A DNA stretch of 64,000 nt from Hypoxylon rubiginosum (Eukaryota; Ascomycota; Sordariomycetes; Xylariales; Hypoxylaceae). Positions 1 to 11,918 of the stretch are shown here, in pieces. The notes below the pieces were generated by a model, which ran no database searches, had not been told where the DNA came from, and saw only the letters and a program-made list of their open reading frames with translations. Position numbers and translations under genes: made by a program. Where the stretch lies: contig CADCXA010000012.1 in the NCBI GenBank assembly GCA_902806565.1, positions 62,001 through 126,000 of the forward strand. The letters run 5' to 3'. Position 1 is the stretch's first letter, and the number at the start of each line of letters is the position of its first letter.

Positions 1-521
1 ATACTCGTCATCGTAGATTTTAGATCATGAATAGTTTCTGCTCTTACGTCTTCTAACCACTTCGTAGCCCAGGGTCGGAGGTTTCGAGTGAGGTCGTACT
101 TGTCGGTCAACACAGTGAGCAGGAATAGATCACTGAAAGTTATCTGTTCACCATCAATGGTGCAGATATTGGACATATCGACCTTGATAGGTACTTGATC
201 AAATCGAGAATGGATGATGTTCAGAAGTACTTTCATTGACCCCGGGTTATCGTCAGGAAGTCGGACAGTCCATTCCTCGCCGCTGTCCTTGCTGGGCTGT
301 AAGGATTCGGCGAACTCGCCGTATAGCAGCTTCTTCCATACCGGAGACGCTCGAGCTACGGTTTTGGAGCATACTACAAATGCAGAACCTTTGTTGTCTC
401 CTACGACAAGACAGAGGTCGCCGTCAGGATCAACTATAGTCCTAGGGAACTTGCTTCTGTCATTTTCTTGTTTGGGGGGTTTGGATTCGTCAGTAGGCGC
501 TCGAGAATTGTCGGTAGACAT
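1..521 (-). CDS. BTB/POZ domain protein, 5' part (runs off the left edge)
   Basis: Reading the minus strand from the ATG at 521 gives an open frame of about 173 codons with no stop before the window edge, so the gene is partial. After a 25-residue polar N-terminus comes the signature of fungal BTB proteins: DPDGDLCLVVGD, then VCSKTVARASPVWKKLLYG, a W-x-V-x-LPDDNPGSM segment, LLNIIHSRFD, and LTDKYDLTRNLRPWATKW. This is the BTB/POZ fold (protein-protein interaction) as found in many ascomycete proteins of unknown role. Some BTB proteins are Cul3 adaptors, but nothing here shows that. The gene is divergent from the gene starting at 946, with a 424-bp gap. Family assignment is firm; function is unknown. 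Confidence 0.85.
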   Translation of the reverse strand, partial: MSTDNSRAPTDESKPPKQENDRSKFPRTIVDPDGDLCLVVGDNKGSAFVVCSKTVARASPVWKKLLYGEFAESLQPSKDSGEEWTVRLPDDNPGSMKVLLNIIHSRFDQVPIKVDMSNICTIDGEQITFSDLFLLTVLTDKYDLTRNLRPWATKWLEDVRAETIHDLKSTMTS

Positions 522-945
522 TGCCCCGGAATTGGTGCTCGTACTGTGTAAAGCGATGAAATTGGCTATTGCGAAATAGCTAAGACAAGAGCTCTCTGGC
601 ACGGAATTAATTTAGGAGTCTGCCAGAGGAAATAAAATTTCGGAACTGTGAATTTTGAGGTTTCAAAGTCAAAGATTGCCTAGGTGCCTACCTTACCCTA
701 GGTAAGGTACCTATAGAGGCCTGGTATTCTGATTCGATCAAATATCAGGCACCAAGGTGGTGAAAAAGGAACGAATAGGTATCCTTAGTGGGGTATGCAT
801 TAACCGAGTACGATTTACTTTCTACTAGTGAATTTATGTGGATAGTAGACAAATGAAGGCGCCGAGAGAAAAAAAAACTCCCCCCTTGTTCGACATTGGA
901 CATTGGCATTTTCACCACCAGCGCAGCGCAAACTGAGCAGGAAAT
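522..945. promoter_or_regulatory. Divergent intergenic region
   Basis: This 424-bp gap lies between the divergent BTB and cyclin-D-binding-like genes and must contain both promoters. It holds a cluster of the recurrent TACCTAGG-type motif around 680-715, including an imperfect palindrome (CCTTACC/GGTAAGG arms). I see no clear TATA box and no coding signal. Confidence 0.45.
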
Positions 946-2106
946 ATGGCAACAAATAGCGCAGCCGGCGAGGCCCTCGAAACTCTCAGAGCTGTCGTAA
1001 AATCTACAACAGATATCATAACTCAACTTGAAACATTCCTGCATACGATAGCCGTCGACAAAGTCTCCGATGCGACTGCCCCTCCACCGTCATCGTCGAC
1101 CCCAGAGTCCATAGATGCTCTATCCCTCGCCCACGATTCCGCAACTCTAATAAAAGCCCATACGACAAAGCTGTCTCTCCTCATAATAAACGAACCCTTC
1201 ACACCCTCCGCCATCACCAAAGTCCTTCGCGAGCTAGTAGCCGGCCCGATACCAGCCCTCGCCTCCGCGGTTCAGGTTTGCGATGCCGACAAGTATACCT
1301 CAGTAGCTCGTCAGGATCTCGCCTGGAGATGCTACCGTGTGCTGAAGGAACTGAAGAGTCTAGTCGAGATCATTCCCCTAAACGGAAAGACTCTGCCCAA
1401 TGCGCAGAAGAATGGTAGCAAGGGAGACAGGGGTAGCATGGCCGCGACCGGCGTCGTCTGGGCTGCTTGCGACGATGTGATTCTGCTCAAGAAGCTGGGT
1501 ATTGCAGGGCTATTAATCAAGAAGGTCGAGGAATACAGGGATACATTAAAGGACATTTTAGAAGAGTTAAAGGAATACAGCGAGGAGGTCGAGGAGGACG
1601 AGGAGGACGACGCCGACGATGCCGACGCGGCACAAGACGACGAGGTTAACAACGTCACGGACCAGATGCAAAATACCCACATCTCAACACAGCAAATGCT
1701 CGACGATCTCATGAACCCCCGCCACATACCCCGGGATGACCCAGACAAAATCCGAGAGCGTCTAGAGTCTTGTCTAAAACGACTACGCTTGACTACTCTT
1801 CTTTACACGGCCATCATCAAGCGACGCCTAAAAAATGTACCACTCCCGCCTACTACTACGCAGGCACCAGTCACGCAACGCCTGGATGAAGTGTTCCCGC
1901 TGCTGAAGAGATTGCCGCATCGATTCGGCGAGGTTGCGTGTGCTTTCTACGAACTAGATCGAGATGACATAGACCGGGCTATGGATTCTTGCTTTTTCGA
2001 TGCATTCGCGGCATCGGAAATGCTCATGAAGCCGTGGGAGGGCCAGAGAGACGAATTCACCGAGTGGGCGGAGAAATTCCAAGTCGGCATCAAGAAGCCC
2101 GACTAG
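946..2106 (+). CDS. Cyclin-D1-binding protein 1 (GCIP/CCNDBP1)-like protein
   Basis: This is a single-exon gene of 386 residues. The ATG at 946 is the first in the frame. The protein is largely alpha-helical and Leu/Ala-rich. An N-terminal region of about 170 residues (VVKSTTDIITQLETFL, then a KSLVEIIPL-type helix) matches my memory of the fungal GCIP/CCNDBP1 N-terminal domain. It is followed by a strongly acidic run at about residues 208-232 (E/D-rich, EEVEEDEEDDADDAD) and a C-terminal helical half ending in a TEWAEKFQVGI segment. Animal GCIP binds cyclin D and bHLH proteins; the fungal role is not established. The gene is convergent with the GH71 gene, whose stop lies about 160 bp downstream. 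Assignment is moderate and rests on overall resemblance, not on a catalytic motif. Confidence 0.7.
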   Translation: MATNSAAGEALETLRAVVKSTTDIITQLETFLHTIAVDKVSDATAPPPSSSTPESIDALSLAHDSATLIKAHTTKLSLLIINEPFTPSAITKVLRELVAGPIPALASAVQVCDADKYTSVARQDLAWRCYRVLKELKSLVEIIPLNGKTLPNAQKNGSKGDRGSMAATGVVWAACDDVILLKKLGIAGLLIKKVEEYRDTLKDILEELKEYSEEVEEDEEDDADDADAAQDDEVNNVTDQMQNTHISTQQMLDDLMNPRHIPRDDPDKIRERLESCLKRLRLTTLLYTAIIKRRLKNVPLPPTTTQAPVTQRLDEVFPLLKRLPHRFGEVACAFYELDRDDIDRAMDSCFFDAFAASEMLMKPWEGQRDEFTEWAEKFQVGIKKPD

Positions 2107-2265
2107 CTACTCGAATCAATATTATGAATTGAGAATTTTTGATAAATCAACTATATACACTGTTTCTCAAAGTTAATACATGAAGCGACTATCCTAGGCC
2201 AAAGAAATACGGAAAGCCAGGATTGAGAGATAAATTACTGTCGACTACGCCTCCTACACAAGCCC

Positions 2266-3896
2266 TCACAATTGAATTGCGACGGCGTTGAAGTTGACCT
2301 ATTGGCTATGTCAGTTCTGTATAGGTAGGTGTACTTATGAGGAGACTCACATGGCCGGTAGATGGACATGCGGATGTAATTTCAGGGCCAGTTGTCGACT
2401 TGCCATCCAGCGTGACGGTAACGGCTCCGGAAAATCCGCCGAAAGGAACTTGGTAGAACGAAGCCTTGCCGACGGAGCTCGAGGCGCTTACGGTCTGGCT
2501 CGAGCCTCCGATGGAGACGGTGATGTCCTTGGGGGAGTCGGACAGCGCAATGATCGAGATCACGTCTTGAGTCCCGCCCGCCGCGGAAGCGGATCCTCCC
2601 TGGCCCCAGACGGTGCCTGCGATTGGGATGTTAGCCTGTGTTATCCAATTACGACAAGATGTTTCCTTACCGCCGTCGCCGCATACCGATACCGGCGTAG
2701 TGCGGTACCATGCAACAGCTCCTTCGCTCGGTAGCGATACGTCCGCATTGCCGGCCTTGTAGGCGCTGATGAAGTATGGCAACACGAAGCGGAACGCCGA
2801 GTGTGTGAATCCGTTGACGTATGTCTCGGCTCCGCTCACGATCTGTGCCGCGATCGGGTCGTTGATATAGCTAGACTCGCCGTAGTCGTTCCCTATTTAT
2901 GTCAGTCTTGGCTAAAGTTCGACTAGCTAGTAGATATACTTACAGGTAATGATCTCGATGTACTCGGGTAGAATATCCAGGGCCTGCTTCCAGCGGTCGT
3001 ACCACAACGAGTCGCTTGACGAGTACCAGTTCTTGTTGTACTGAGGAAGATCTGTATCATGATTAGTGGTCGGCTCCCCGTAAAATGGATTTGCATATTT
3101 CATACCGGTGTAAAAGTAAGGACTGACACCCATCATGTATGCCTTGCCCTGGAGACTCGACTTGTACGCGACATCGTTACCATCGTTGATAGTGTACTCG
3201 TTTGCGTTGGGCCACGCGCCCCAGTTAACTGCATCTCGTCAATAACCAGTGATGGCGAATTAGCAGCAGAAGTATCACGTACAGGCACCGTCAATCTGAG
3301 TCAGTTTGCCGCCGACCCCCGCAGCTCCTAGCGAGGACCAATCTGGAACCACTGTGGCGTCTAGGTTAGCACTGGAATATTGATATTGGGGGAGTAGGTT
3401 TATGGATGGATAACTCCACGGCAACAAGATACTCACAAAAAATGTCGCCGGTCTGAGAACGGACCGAAGCCCAGTTATCGGCCCAAGCGGGGCCCTCGAA
3501 GGTCGAGACGAACGGCTTCCCGTTGACCTTGAGCTGGCTGCCGGCGTCCTTGTACTGGTTGACGAGCTGGACGACCTGGTCGACGGACCAGGAGCTGGCG
3601 GCCATGTCGAAGGACAGGAACAGGCTGAAGCTGTTGGACGCGGCCGTGTCGTACGCCAGCTGCAGCTGCTGGGCGTTCCACGAGTCGGCCGAGCCGATGT
3701 TGAGGGCGAAGCCGTCGATGCCCGCTGACTTGGCCTGTGTAATGTCCGTCTGCCACTGGTCCTGCGACTGCCCGCTCGTCAGGCCGACCATGTAGTGGGC
3801 GAAGACCTGGCGCCCGGTGCCTTGCCGGGGCATGGCGACGCCGGCCATTACGGTTCTAGCGAGCAGCATGGCTGCCGCCGCGACGTTGAGACGCAT
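2266..3896 (-). CDS. Secreted alpha-1,3-glucanase (mutanase), GH71
   Basis: Predicted endo-acting glycoside hydrolase cleaving alpha-1,3-glucan of fungal walls or dental-type mutan. My model has seven exons: 3896-3437, 3360-3283, 3228-3106, 3051-2944, 2892-2671, 2616-2351 and 2298-2266. All junctions are GT/AG and in phase, giving 429 residues. The N-terminus is a signal peptide (MRLNVAAAAMLLARTVMAG). GH71 landmarks follow in order: VFAHYMVGLT, AGIDGFALNIG, FLSFDMAASSW, KPFVSTFEGP, VVPDWSSLG, NWGAWP, AYMMGVSPYFYT, and EIITWNDYGESSY formed across an exon junction. The C-terminus ends HVNFNAVAIQL after a short last exon; without that splice the frame stops at 2306. No carbohydrate-binding module is visible, so this is a catalytic-domain-only form. 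It is probably induced during wall remodelling or mycoparasitism, but this is not shown here. Confidence 0.93.
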
Positions 3897-4035
3897 TTTT
3901 GCGGTAGTTGGAGGTCAAGCTTGCACTTGGCCCAGTAGGGAGACCTAGGTATTAATCAAAGAGAACTGAAGAAGAGACGATGTCAAGACCGTGACGAAAC
4001 GATCGACAACCACTTCCTATGGACATCGCGGGCTT

Positions 4036-4045
4036 GTTTTATATA
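4036..4045 (-). promoter_or_regulatory. Candidate TATA box of the GH71 gene
   Basis: On the minus strand this reads TATATAAAA-like, about 145 bp upstream of the GH71 ATG. Spacing fits a fungal promoter with a roughly 100-nt leader. Assigned by inspection only. Confidence 0.45.
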
Positions 4046-6430
4046 CTTTCTCGAATAACGGTAAAAAGCTAAACTTTTAAGACTAAATCCTACTCGCGCA
4101 TGGGTGGTTACACATTCCCAGGTAGGAGGAGGCAGGCTGTGCTGCGCGTCTGCAGTTCTGAGCGGCTGCTGCAGGGCTACGGCAAGGGAGGATGGTAGGG
4201 AAATAACGCCGGGGTTAGAGGTCGACAGAAGCTCCGAGGAGGAAAAAGCAATCCCGGCGAGACCTTCATTGTCGTTCCTCCTGTTTGCTTCGTATTCGCC
4301 GGTGAGAGCTAACTGGATCTAGGTGAAGCTCTCGTCAACTGATGTAAATAAATCGCATAAGCTACGGTTCGCGGTGAGAGATGAGTAAGATAGGGGTTCT
4401 AGAGCGCGCGCAATGGGGCTCTTTACGGACACCAGAAACAATCTAGTCACAGATTATATCATGTTTATTGCTTACTTTATTGACAGTCCGGGGTCAGCGG
4501 GAGGATCACTTTGGTCAACTGGGATAGGTAGGACTACGTAATGTGTAGATTGAAGGAGAGCCGCCGAAAAGCAACCACCCAGTTTCTTAAAGTCTCACGA
4601 CCGTCGCATTATCATAGCCAATGAGAGTTGCTTATCTATTAAATCCTCATGATGTAAGACTAACAAACCCATGGATGCTTGAGAGTATTGAGAAATATTG
4701 GGCTCGAAATAGGTCAATGGTCTTGGTTTATTCATACTATCAGACTATTCATAGTCATTATGTTGGATATCGTCGGATATCGTCATCGACCATCGAGGTA
4801 CCATCGTGGTTCCATCGAGAGGTTACTTTACTATTGAGGGTTAAGTGCTCGAATGCCATTGGCTAAGGACATGGGCGGGAAGGACAGGAAGGACAGGACT
4901 CGTCATTGCACACTCTCAGGCCCAGTTTCATGTTCTGTGTGCAATAGACTAGCCATTCCTTCGTTCAGCCACACCCGTTTATATGCATGGGCGGCATCGA
5001 GCGGCCTTAACTTGTCTGCTTGTCTGGTGGTTGTTGGCGCCGCTTGGGCGCAGCTGAGGAGTGAATTATTACTCGTTTCAGTAGGTAGCAGGGCTGTTGT
5101 ATATTGGACTTATTATCACGATGCGACTCTGCAGCCGAGTAGCCAAGCGGCTCCGTTCAGGAAGGAAGGTCGACGGCGGGACTATTTATATCAGCCGAGA
5201 TCCAATCACGATCGTCTGATCAGTCGTCTGATCTTGACCTCATGAGTTGAAACGGGTCGGCCCCTGACATAAATTAAATAAAAGTACGGAATAGAAGAGC
5301 TTCCCCTATTTCTTGCTCATGATCTCATATTGTGGCTTTACGAACAATGTGGCTAGAGATCCTTCCAGCTACCCCGCTGCCCCTTTTAGAAGCTGAACTT
5401 TGTGGCTAGTTGGATTCTTCCGCGGATTATCGCCATCTCCACCATTTTACCCCTTTCATTTCCTTCATTTCTCCCACCTCGTGATTTCAAAACGGCGTTG
5501 CCTTGGGAGCATGGCAATACAGCAGACTACACTACATAGTCTGGCTTTCATTATGGTAAATGAGACGACTACTGAAATTCATGCGTATAGATCACGCATC
5601 TCCATCATCCCCATCATCTCCGTCATCCCCATAAATATTAGAAGGGTCTTGCTTGCTAGGCCGTTGATGGCTTCGATGCACAAATGGGTCCGTCGTTCGG
5701 TTCGGTTCATGTCTTCCGCGTCTTCAGCCCGTCAGCCTTCCAGCCTTCCCATCTTATTAATATATATTATTCAACCTCTACAAGATCCTTGCCAAGTCGG
5801 CATCTTCCGGCGGGATGACTATGCCTAACAAGTCTCAACTTCCTAAATCCTCTGAGAGCGCCGTCGACGAGTCTTTCCTCTTACGCGACTGTTGTCGCTT
5901 TTGGCATCTCGTGGCATCTCGTGTTAAGTATTTCCGTCAATCACCTCGTCCACCGGAGGCGCTGTCCGGTTTCTGACCATAAAGCCGAGCCGTTACGTGT
6001 GAGGTTAACTTTATATATACCCGCAACGTCGCTCCGTCGTCTCGATTTGTCTTAAACGCCGGCACATTCCCTACTAAGACCTACCAAGAGCTCTCCAACG
6101 GTTTAGTTCGATGGCACCCTGCCTTCTTCCCCGTACCGAGCTAACCATCTCTACCAATCACCGAGATCCTTTCCTTTCCAGGCTATGTGCTATTGGGGGG
6201 CTTCGACTCGGTCTTGGACTACACCGAGACGATTCAAGGAGGCTTTGGATATTTCATTGTGAAAGATCCAGTTTAACTCGAGTAATAAAAATTTATAGAT
6301 CTAGGTATAAGTTTGGATGATCTCCCGTCTCTGCATCATGCCGATATACCATATGTAGATGTAGATCGGTTCGGTCTTGTGATTTCTGCTTCGACGTTCG
6401 CGAGGTGCCAAGCGCCACGACAAGGTCACC
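4046..6430. other. Long intergenic region between GH71 and the PL4 lyase
   Basis: These roughly 2.4 kb separate two divergent secreted-enzyme genes. I see no convincing coding frame: the longest open frames (4853-5245, 5400-5828) have no family signature. A TATATATA stretch at 6011-6018 lies about 410 bp before the lyase ATG and could be part of its promoter. A short direct repeat (GGATATCGTC twice) occurs near 4766-4785. Nothing else stands out. Confidence 0.4.
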
Positions 6431-8158
6431 ATGCTGCTCCATCTCCTTTTCTTGTCCGTGTTTGCTTTTGCATCGTCGGTCCTTGCCGCCTTTGGCTTCA
6501 CCCAGTCCGGCAGCAACTATGTCATCGACGCCGGTTCGGACAACGCCCTTGTCTTCACTGTGAACGGGGGTAGCTGCGATATCACGTCGATCAAGTTTCG
6601 TGGCACTGAGCTGCAGGGCTCTACGGGCACGCACCTGTCATCTGGTCTCGGTTCTGCCACTGTCAAGGTTGAAAAGGTCACAGCTAGTAAGTCTAGATGC
6701 ACATAAGAATCACTGATTCTTTAGCTGGTTCTCACATTCTTATAGGCTCTGTCAACTATGTGAAAGTAACTTGCACCACCTCCACCCTGACGCATTACAT
6801 GGTGGTCAAGGAGGGAGAGAGCAATATATATCTTGGTACTTACATCAAGTCGGAACCCTCAGTGGGTGAATTGCGCTTCATCGCCCGCCTAAAGTCTTCT
6901 GTGCTTACTGAAGAGTACCCTTACGGCAAAGTGTCTACCACCGCTGGCAGCTCGTCGGCCGTGGAGGGATCTGACGTCTACGTCGTGGGCGGAGAGACCC
7001 GATCTAAGTTCTACTCGAGCACACGCTTCATCGACAAGGATGCCCAGTGCGTCTACGGCGGATCCGACGTGATTCATGTTTGCGTATTGGCTCCGCAGCC
7101 GGAGTCGTCATCTGGCGGTCCATTCTTCCGCGACATCGAGAGCAACAACGCTGGTGACGAGACTAACCTCTACTGGTACATGAACAGCGGCCACGTCCAG
7201 ACCGAATCATACCGAACCAACGTCCTGCACGGACCCTACGTTTTGGCCTTTTCACGGTCCGGTATCCCCAAGGTCAAGGAGCAAGACACGTCTTTCTTCT
7301 CGGGCCTTAGCATTACTGGCTACGTCGCCACGTCGGGCCGTGGTTACGTCTCCGGTACGGCCTCGGGCATTTCCAGCAGCTTCCAGAGAGTTGTCCACTG
7401 GTACAACTCCGCCGCGCAATACTGGACAATCGCCTCGTCCAACGGCGCCTTCACGTCGCCTGCTATGAAACCCGGCACTTACACCATGGTCTTGTACCAG
7501 GGCGAATACAAGGTTGCCACCGCCACCGGTGTTTCTGTCACCGCCGGCCAGACAACGTCCAAGAGCATTGCCAGCACCGAGACGACGCGAAACTCGCTAT
7601 GGAAGATTGGCGAATTCGACGGCCAGCCGACCGGTTTCCTAAACGCTGACAAGTTTCTTCGCATGCACCCTTCCGATAGCCGTATGAGCGCGTGGACACC
7701 AGCCACCTACACGGTCGGGTCTTCGTCTCTGAACCAGTTCCCAATGGCCATCTTCCAGACCGTCAACAACCCCGTGACCATCAAGTTCAACCTCGGGTCC
7801 GCCCCCGGCGCCGCCACCCTCCGCATCGCCACCAGCCTGTCGTTCGCCGGGGCTCGTCCCCAGGCCAAGGTGAACTCCTGGAGCGGTCCGGCGCCGTCGG
7901 CTCCGACCAAGATCGACAGCCGGGGAGTTACGCGAGGCGCGTACCGCGGCTACGGCGAGGTCTACGACGTCAGCATCCCTGCCGGAACCCTGGTCTCGGG
8001 TTCCAATACCATCACCATCACATCTATCTCCGGCAGCAGCGGCACTACCTTCTTAAACCCCAACATAGTAAGTGTTCTCCTTACCTATCTTCACCGTATA
8101 TCCTTAGGCTAATAAAAAACAACTATAGATCTTCGATGCCGTTGAGCTCTTCACGTGA
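6431..8158 (+). CDS. rglA: Rhamnogalacturonan lyase, PL4 family (RglA-type)
   Basis: Secreted beta-elimination lyase for the rhamnose-galacturonic acid backbone of pectin RG-I. Exons are 6431-6686, 6746-8067 and 8129-8158, all in phase, giving 535 residues, a usual PL4 length. A signal peptide ([19 protein letters not shown]) precedes [16 protein letters not shown]. Three family modules follow: the beta-sandwich catalytic domain (to about residue 270), a small fn3-like domain ([15 protein letters not shown]), and a C-terminal CBM-like jelly roll starting [14 protein letters not shown]. His235 in NSGHVQTE is the probable catalytic histidine by analogy with the Aspergillus enzyme; the catalytic lysine I did not place. 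The short last exon restores the conserved end [10 protein letters not shown]. It is convergent with the MFS gene downstream. The symbol is by family analogy. Confidence 0.93.
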
Positions 8159-8677
8159 GGTCTCCCGACGTAGAATGACGGGAGTTGCAAGTATTTCATA
8201 AAGTTTTGTCAGCACTGCACCGCTAGCTAAGTAGACGATATTAATAAATCTACCCAAGCCTACATCAATGTGATTTAGCTGTACGCATTTAAATTCACAA
8301 AAGCTGTATAGTAAGATGCCAGTTGTAAATTGTACGTATACGTAACGTGCCAATTCACCCGCTACGATCTTACATCCGGGCCATCGTACAAAGGGAATAG
8401 AATCCCAATATCCGTAACGTATCAGTCAATCATCTAAACGGACTTTACTTCGAGGCTCTTACACGTGTGTTACTGACTAATATGTACCTGTAAAGACAAA
8501 CGGAGCTCAACTGCGAATTTTAGGTACCTAATAAGGTGATCACCACGGTCCTAGATTTCCCATATTACCGTAACTAACCCCCTACCGGTTCTAGCAATAC
8601 CCTAACCCATTCTATACGCATATCTACATAGGTACCTAGGTAAGCAACCCCCTTTTTACAAAGGGAAGTCTAGCTCT
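8159..8677. other. Convergent intergenic region
   Basis: This is 519 bp between the 3' ends of the PL4 and MFS genes. It contains two copies of the recurrent AGGTACCTA motif (about 8522-8531 and 8629-8642). No gene or clear terminator structure was recognised. Confidence 0.4.
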
Positions 8678-10499
8678 TCAGTCGCTCTCCATGACATACG
8701 ACCAAGCCAGGGCGCACAGCGCGATAGCCACGAGGTACAGCCACCACACGAGCCCCACGACGCCCTCCTCGACGCCGAGGGCGAAGACGTAGCCGCCGAG
8801 TGCCGGGCCGACGGCGCGCGCGAGGCTCGCGAGCATGTTGCCGGCGCCGTGGACGGTGCCCAGGACGGTCCGCGCGGGGGCGGCCTCGGTCAGCAGGATG
8901 ACGGTGCTCGGGATGGCCATGGTGCGCGCCGCGATCTGGGCGCACACGACGAGGCCCAGGACGAGCCAGCGGGCGCCGTCGTCGCCCGCGAGCAGCGACA
9001 GGTAGGGCGCGGCGGCGTAGGTGGCGGGGAAGAGGAACAGGGCGATGCGGAAGACGCCGCGGGTGCCGAGGCGGGCCTGCAGGCGCGGGTAGATGAGCAG
9101 CTGCAGCAGGATGCCGCCGACGCCGAAGACGGCGAGCCAGAGGCCGATGGTGGACGAGCGCAGGCCCAGGCCGCCCGCGAACGCGAAGAAGGAGGCCTCG
9201 CTGTTGTCGGCCGGCGGGCTGCTCAGGTACACGGGGAAGATGTGCATGAAGGCTGAGTTGTGCAGCGGCAGCAGTCCGAACGAGACCAAGGCGCATAGGA
9301 CCCGGCGCGTCCAGATTTTTCGGAACGGCACGTTTCGGCTCCCGGGCCCTGCTACTATCGATGCCACCGGCTTTTCCGCCTCTGGTTGGACCTGTCCTAG
9401 AAACGTATCTTCGCTGCTGTCGATTAGGTCTATTCGGACGTATTCCTGCTGTTGCTGTCTCGGGCGTAAGCGTCTGATCCATCTCATTATTGCGTCTCCG
9501 GTTCTAAGACCAATATCGCTCTGGTCTTCCTTGCCGGGGAGCGTTTCCCGCAGGCCCGTAACAGCCAGGACCAAGGCGAATCCAAGCAGCGCAGCGTTTA
9601 GCAGCGCAGGTAGCGCGTACGGATAGTCGAGAGCCCAAGGCACGCCGTCCGGATTTCCAGTCGTATTGAAGACACCGTCGGGCCCGAACAGCCACGGCAG
9701 GTTAACGACGGGCTCGGCGAGGCAGCCGCCCAGGGCCAAGCTGGCGACCATGCCGGCGTTGAAGACGAGGGGCAGCAATAAGAAAGCCTTGGTCTGGAAG
9801 CGGCGCTCGCGCACGACCTCAGCAGTGACGGTGCGCATGATGCCGACGTTGGCGTTGGCGAGGCCGGCCAGCACGCGCCAGAACAGCAGGCCCGCCATCG
9901 TCCGCGAGAACCCGAACCCAATGTTAGCCACCACCGATACCGCTAGCCCGCCCACGATCGACGCGCGCCGGCCGTACCGGTCCGACAGCCGTCCCCATGG
10001 TAGGGATACGAGGAATTGGGCCAGCGGGAACGCGGCGACTAGGAGTCCCGAGTACTCGGAGATGCGGGCGGCTGCCGCGTCGGTGGATTGTGAAGGTGAT
10101 TCAGATGGTGGTGATGGCGAATCGGTTTCTTCCGGGGTAGGGGGTTGGAGTACGGATCGCACGAGGTAGAATATATACGGTAATAGGCAGACGTTAGAGA
10201 GCGGCTCGGACAGACGGCAGAGCGACAAGATGAATAGTTGGTCCTTGTTCGGCAGGTCCCGCCACCGGACATGCGCCGGTTTTGCTGTACTGGTTTCCTC
10301 GGGACTCCTTTGCTCGCCCCTGGTATCATCTCGAGCTACCGATGCGGCGGTTCGAGCTTCCAGTTCTGGTATATCTGTAATACCAACGTCTTGTTAGGAT
10401 TGTTTTTGTTGAATGAAATTCTCATTCGCATTATGAGAATCGCTCACCATTTCCCGAACATAACGAGGCTTCGGCCTCTTCAATTACTTCTCGGCCCAT
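8678..10499 (-). CDS. MFS transporter, DHA1-like (drug/metabolite efflux type)
   Basis: Polytopic membrane transporter, 582 residues in two exons (10499-10448 and 10374-8678). The small first exon adds MGREVIEEAEASLCSGN and a cytosolic tail; starting at the next internal site would lose the conserved WRDLPNKDQLFILSLCRLSEP segment that opens TM1. The MFS motif A, GRLSDRYGRR, lies at about residues 145-154 between TM2 and TM3. It is followed by FWRVLAGLANANVGIMRT, a long central loop with acidic and Gln-rich runs (EQQQQ on the opposite reading sense), and a second bundle ending in WSYVMESD. This arrangement is that of fungal DHA1-type members of the Zrt/peptide-exporter-like clade. Substrate is unknown. 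It lies between the PL4 lyase and the sugar porter, but efflux-type carriers are not obviously linked to pectin use. Confidence 0.88.
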
Positions 10500-11885
10500 A
10501 TTGTATTTTTGAGGTCATTACCTACGACCAGTAACAAGCACCAAGTTCTCAAGACCGTAGAAACTCGCCCGGACCCCTTACCATCACCGGTTCGGATACG
10601 CCTACGAGCTTGCCGCCTTTCTTTGCTTTCTCCTGTTGCGGTGCTGGTTCAAAAGAGCGTGGGATACCTGGTAGCACACACAAACGAGGGTCGCCAGGTC
10701 TTGCATCTTTCAAGAATCGTATTACACAACTAAGTTTTAAAAAAAGGTGACGCAACACACGATCGTTCCTCCTCTTCTCCTTTATACATGTATACCTTCC
10801 CAGGTAGCTACAGTATCAACTACATAAGGTACGGAACTTTCCTCCGCCGGTAGCTTCGGATGGGGATAAATGGCCAACCTAATTTTATCGCTTGCTAAAA
10901 GCATATTGTTCCTGTTATTCCTGTTATTCTTATCATTATTCAATTCCATCTATCACGTCGAGCGGATCGTGGCAAACAATTTAAATTACCCAGGCCAGAT
11001 CTAGTAGCGATCCGAATAGGACACAAGTCGCCGTCTCCGGGTTCGGTTTGTCTTAGAACGGCAATTGATGAGTATCGTCGACAGTACTACCCCAGTTGCA
11101 TTTATCCGCCATCCAATGACACCCAGCGTCCCTCTTCCTTACGCGTGCGAGATATGTAGGTAAGCTGCCAGTTTATCAACGACACCCACTCGCCACGGTA
11201 TATCTATATTGTTGAGATATAGTCGTTGGGATGGCTGGGCTGTCGTGCTTGACAGGAATCTTGGCTTGCAGCTTTGGAAGGGCAAGTGAGAAAAAAACCA
11301 GGGAGGGATCACGAAAAAAACAAGGGGGAGGAGGCTGGTCTTTCTCCCCCGCGCCGAGTCATATCATGCCATTACATTACATTGCCGCACCGCACGCGAA
11401 CGAGTGGACGGGATCCTGAGACTCCCTGCCTTTGGATGGCAGGCTAATGCGGGGGAAAAAGCGGCCACGCCCACGCGGGCACTTTGTTCAGCGCGGGAGA
11501 TGCCCTCTTCCCAGGAGGATGGGTAGAGCTACCTATACACGACCCCAGCTATATGCCCCTAATTAGAGCTTAGGCAGGGTAAGTTATAGGATTAGGAAGC
11601 TGAGCGAGGGTCGAAATTCTGCTAGCTCTCAACGGATGTGACGACGCGGGGGGGACCACAAACATCACACCAGCCACGGGCCGCATCTAGGACTTGATGA
11701 GGGTGTGAAGCCGTACGATGTTGCGCTGTTTTGGGTATGAATACGCTGAGGACTTTTTAAGCTCTTTGCGAAGTCGTTCGAAGGTAGAGGCATATATGTT
11801 GTCTTCTTGGCCCGGGTCTTAGTTACGACGGTGTATACTGCCAATATTTTCTTTTTGTTCTCCTTTCTTCCCCTATCGGCCTTGC
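10500..11885. other. Divergent intergenic region between two MFS genes
   Basis: About 1.4 kb containing the promoters of the two divergent transporter genes. Short frames (10549-10758, 11231-11419, 11665-12075 on the minus strand) show no family signature, and the last overlaps the first exon of the sugar porter on the other strand. No repeats of note. Confidence 0.4.
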
Positions 11886-11893
11886 TATAAATA
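11886..11893 (+). promoter_or_regulatory. TATA-like box before the sugar porter
   Basis: TATAAATA lies about 26-33 bp before the start codon at 11919. If it is the functional TATA box the leader would be very short; it may instead be coincidental AT-rich sequence. Confidence 0.3.
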
Positions 11894-11918
11894 TTCATAT
11901 AAACTTGGCATATATATG

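Noticed and set aside
5400..5828. 142-codon plus-strand frame upstream of the PL4 lyase
   Set aside because: No signal peptide or family motif; composition looks like translated intergenic DNA.
8670..9482. Arg/Pro-rich minus-strand frame of 270 codons overlapping the MFS gene
   Set aside because: A +1-frame shadow of the transporter with low-complexity Arg/Pro/His composition.
8849..9626. Long plus-strand frames opposite the DHA1-like MFS gene
   Set aside because: GC-rich antisense shadows of a clear transporter gene; no start context or family match.
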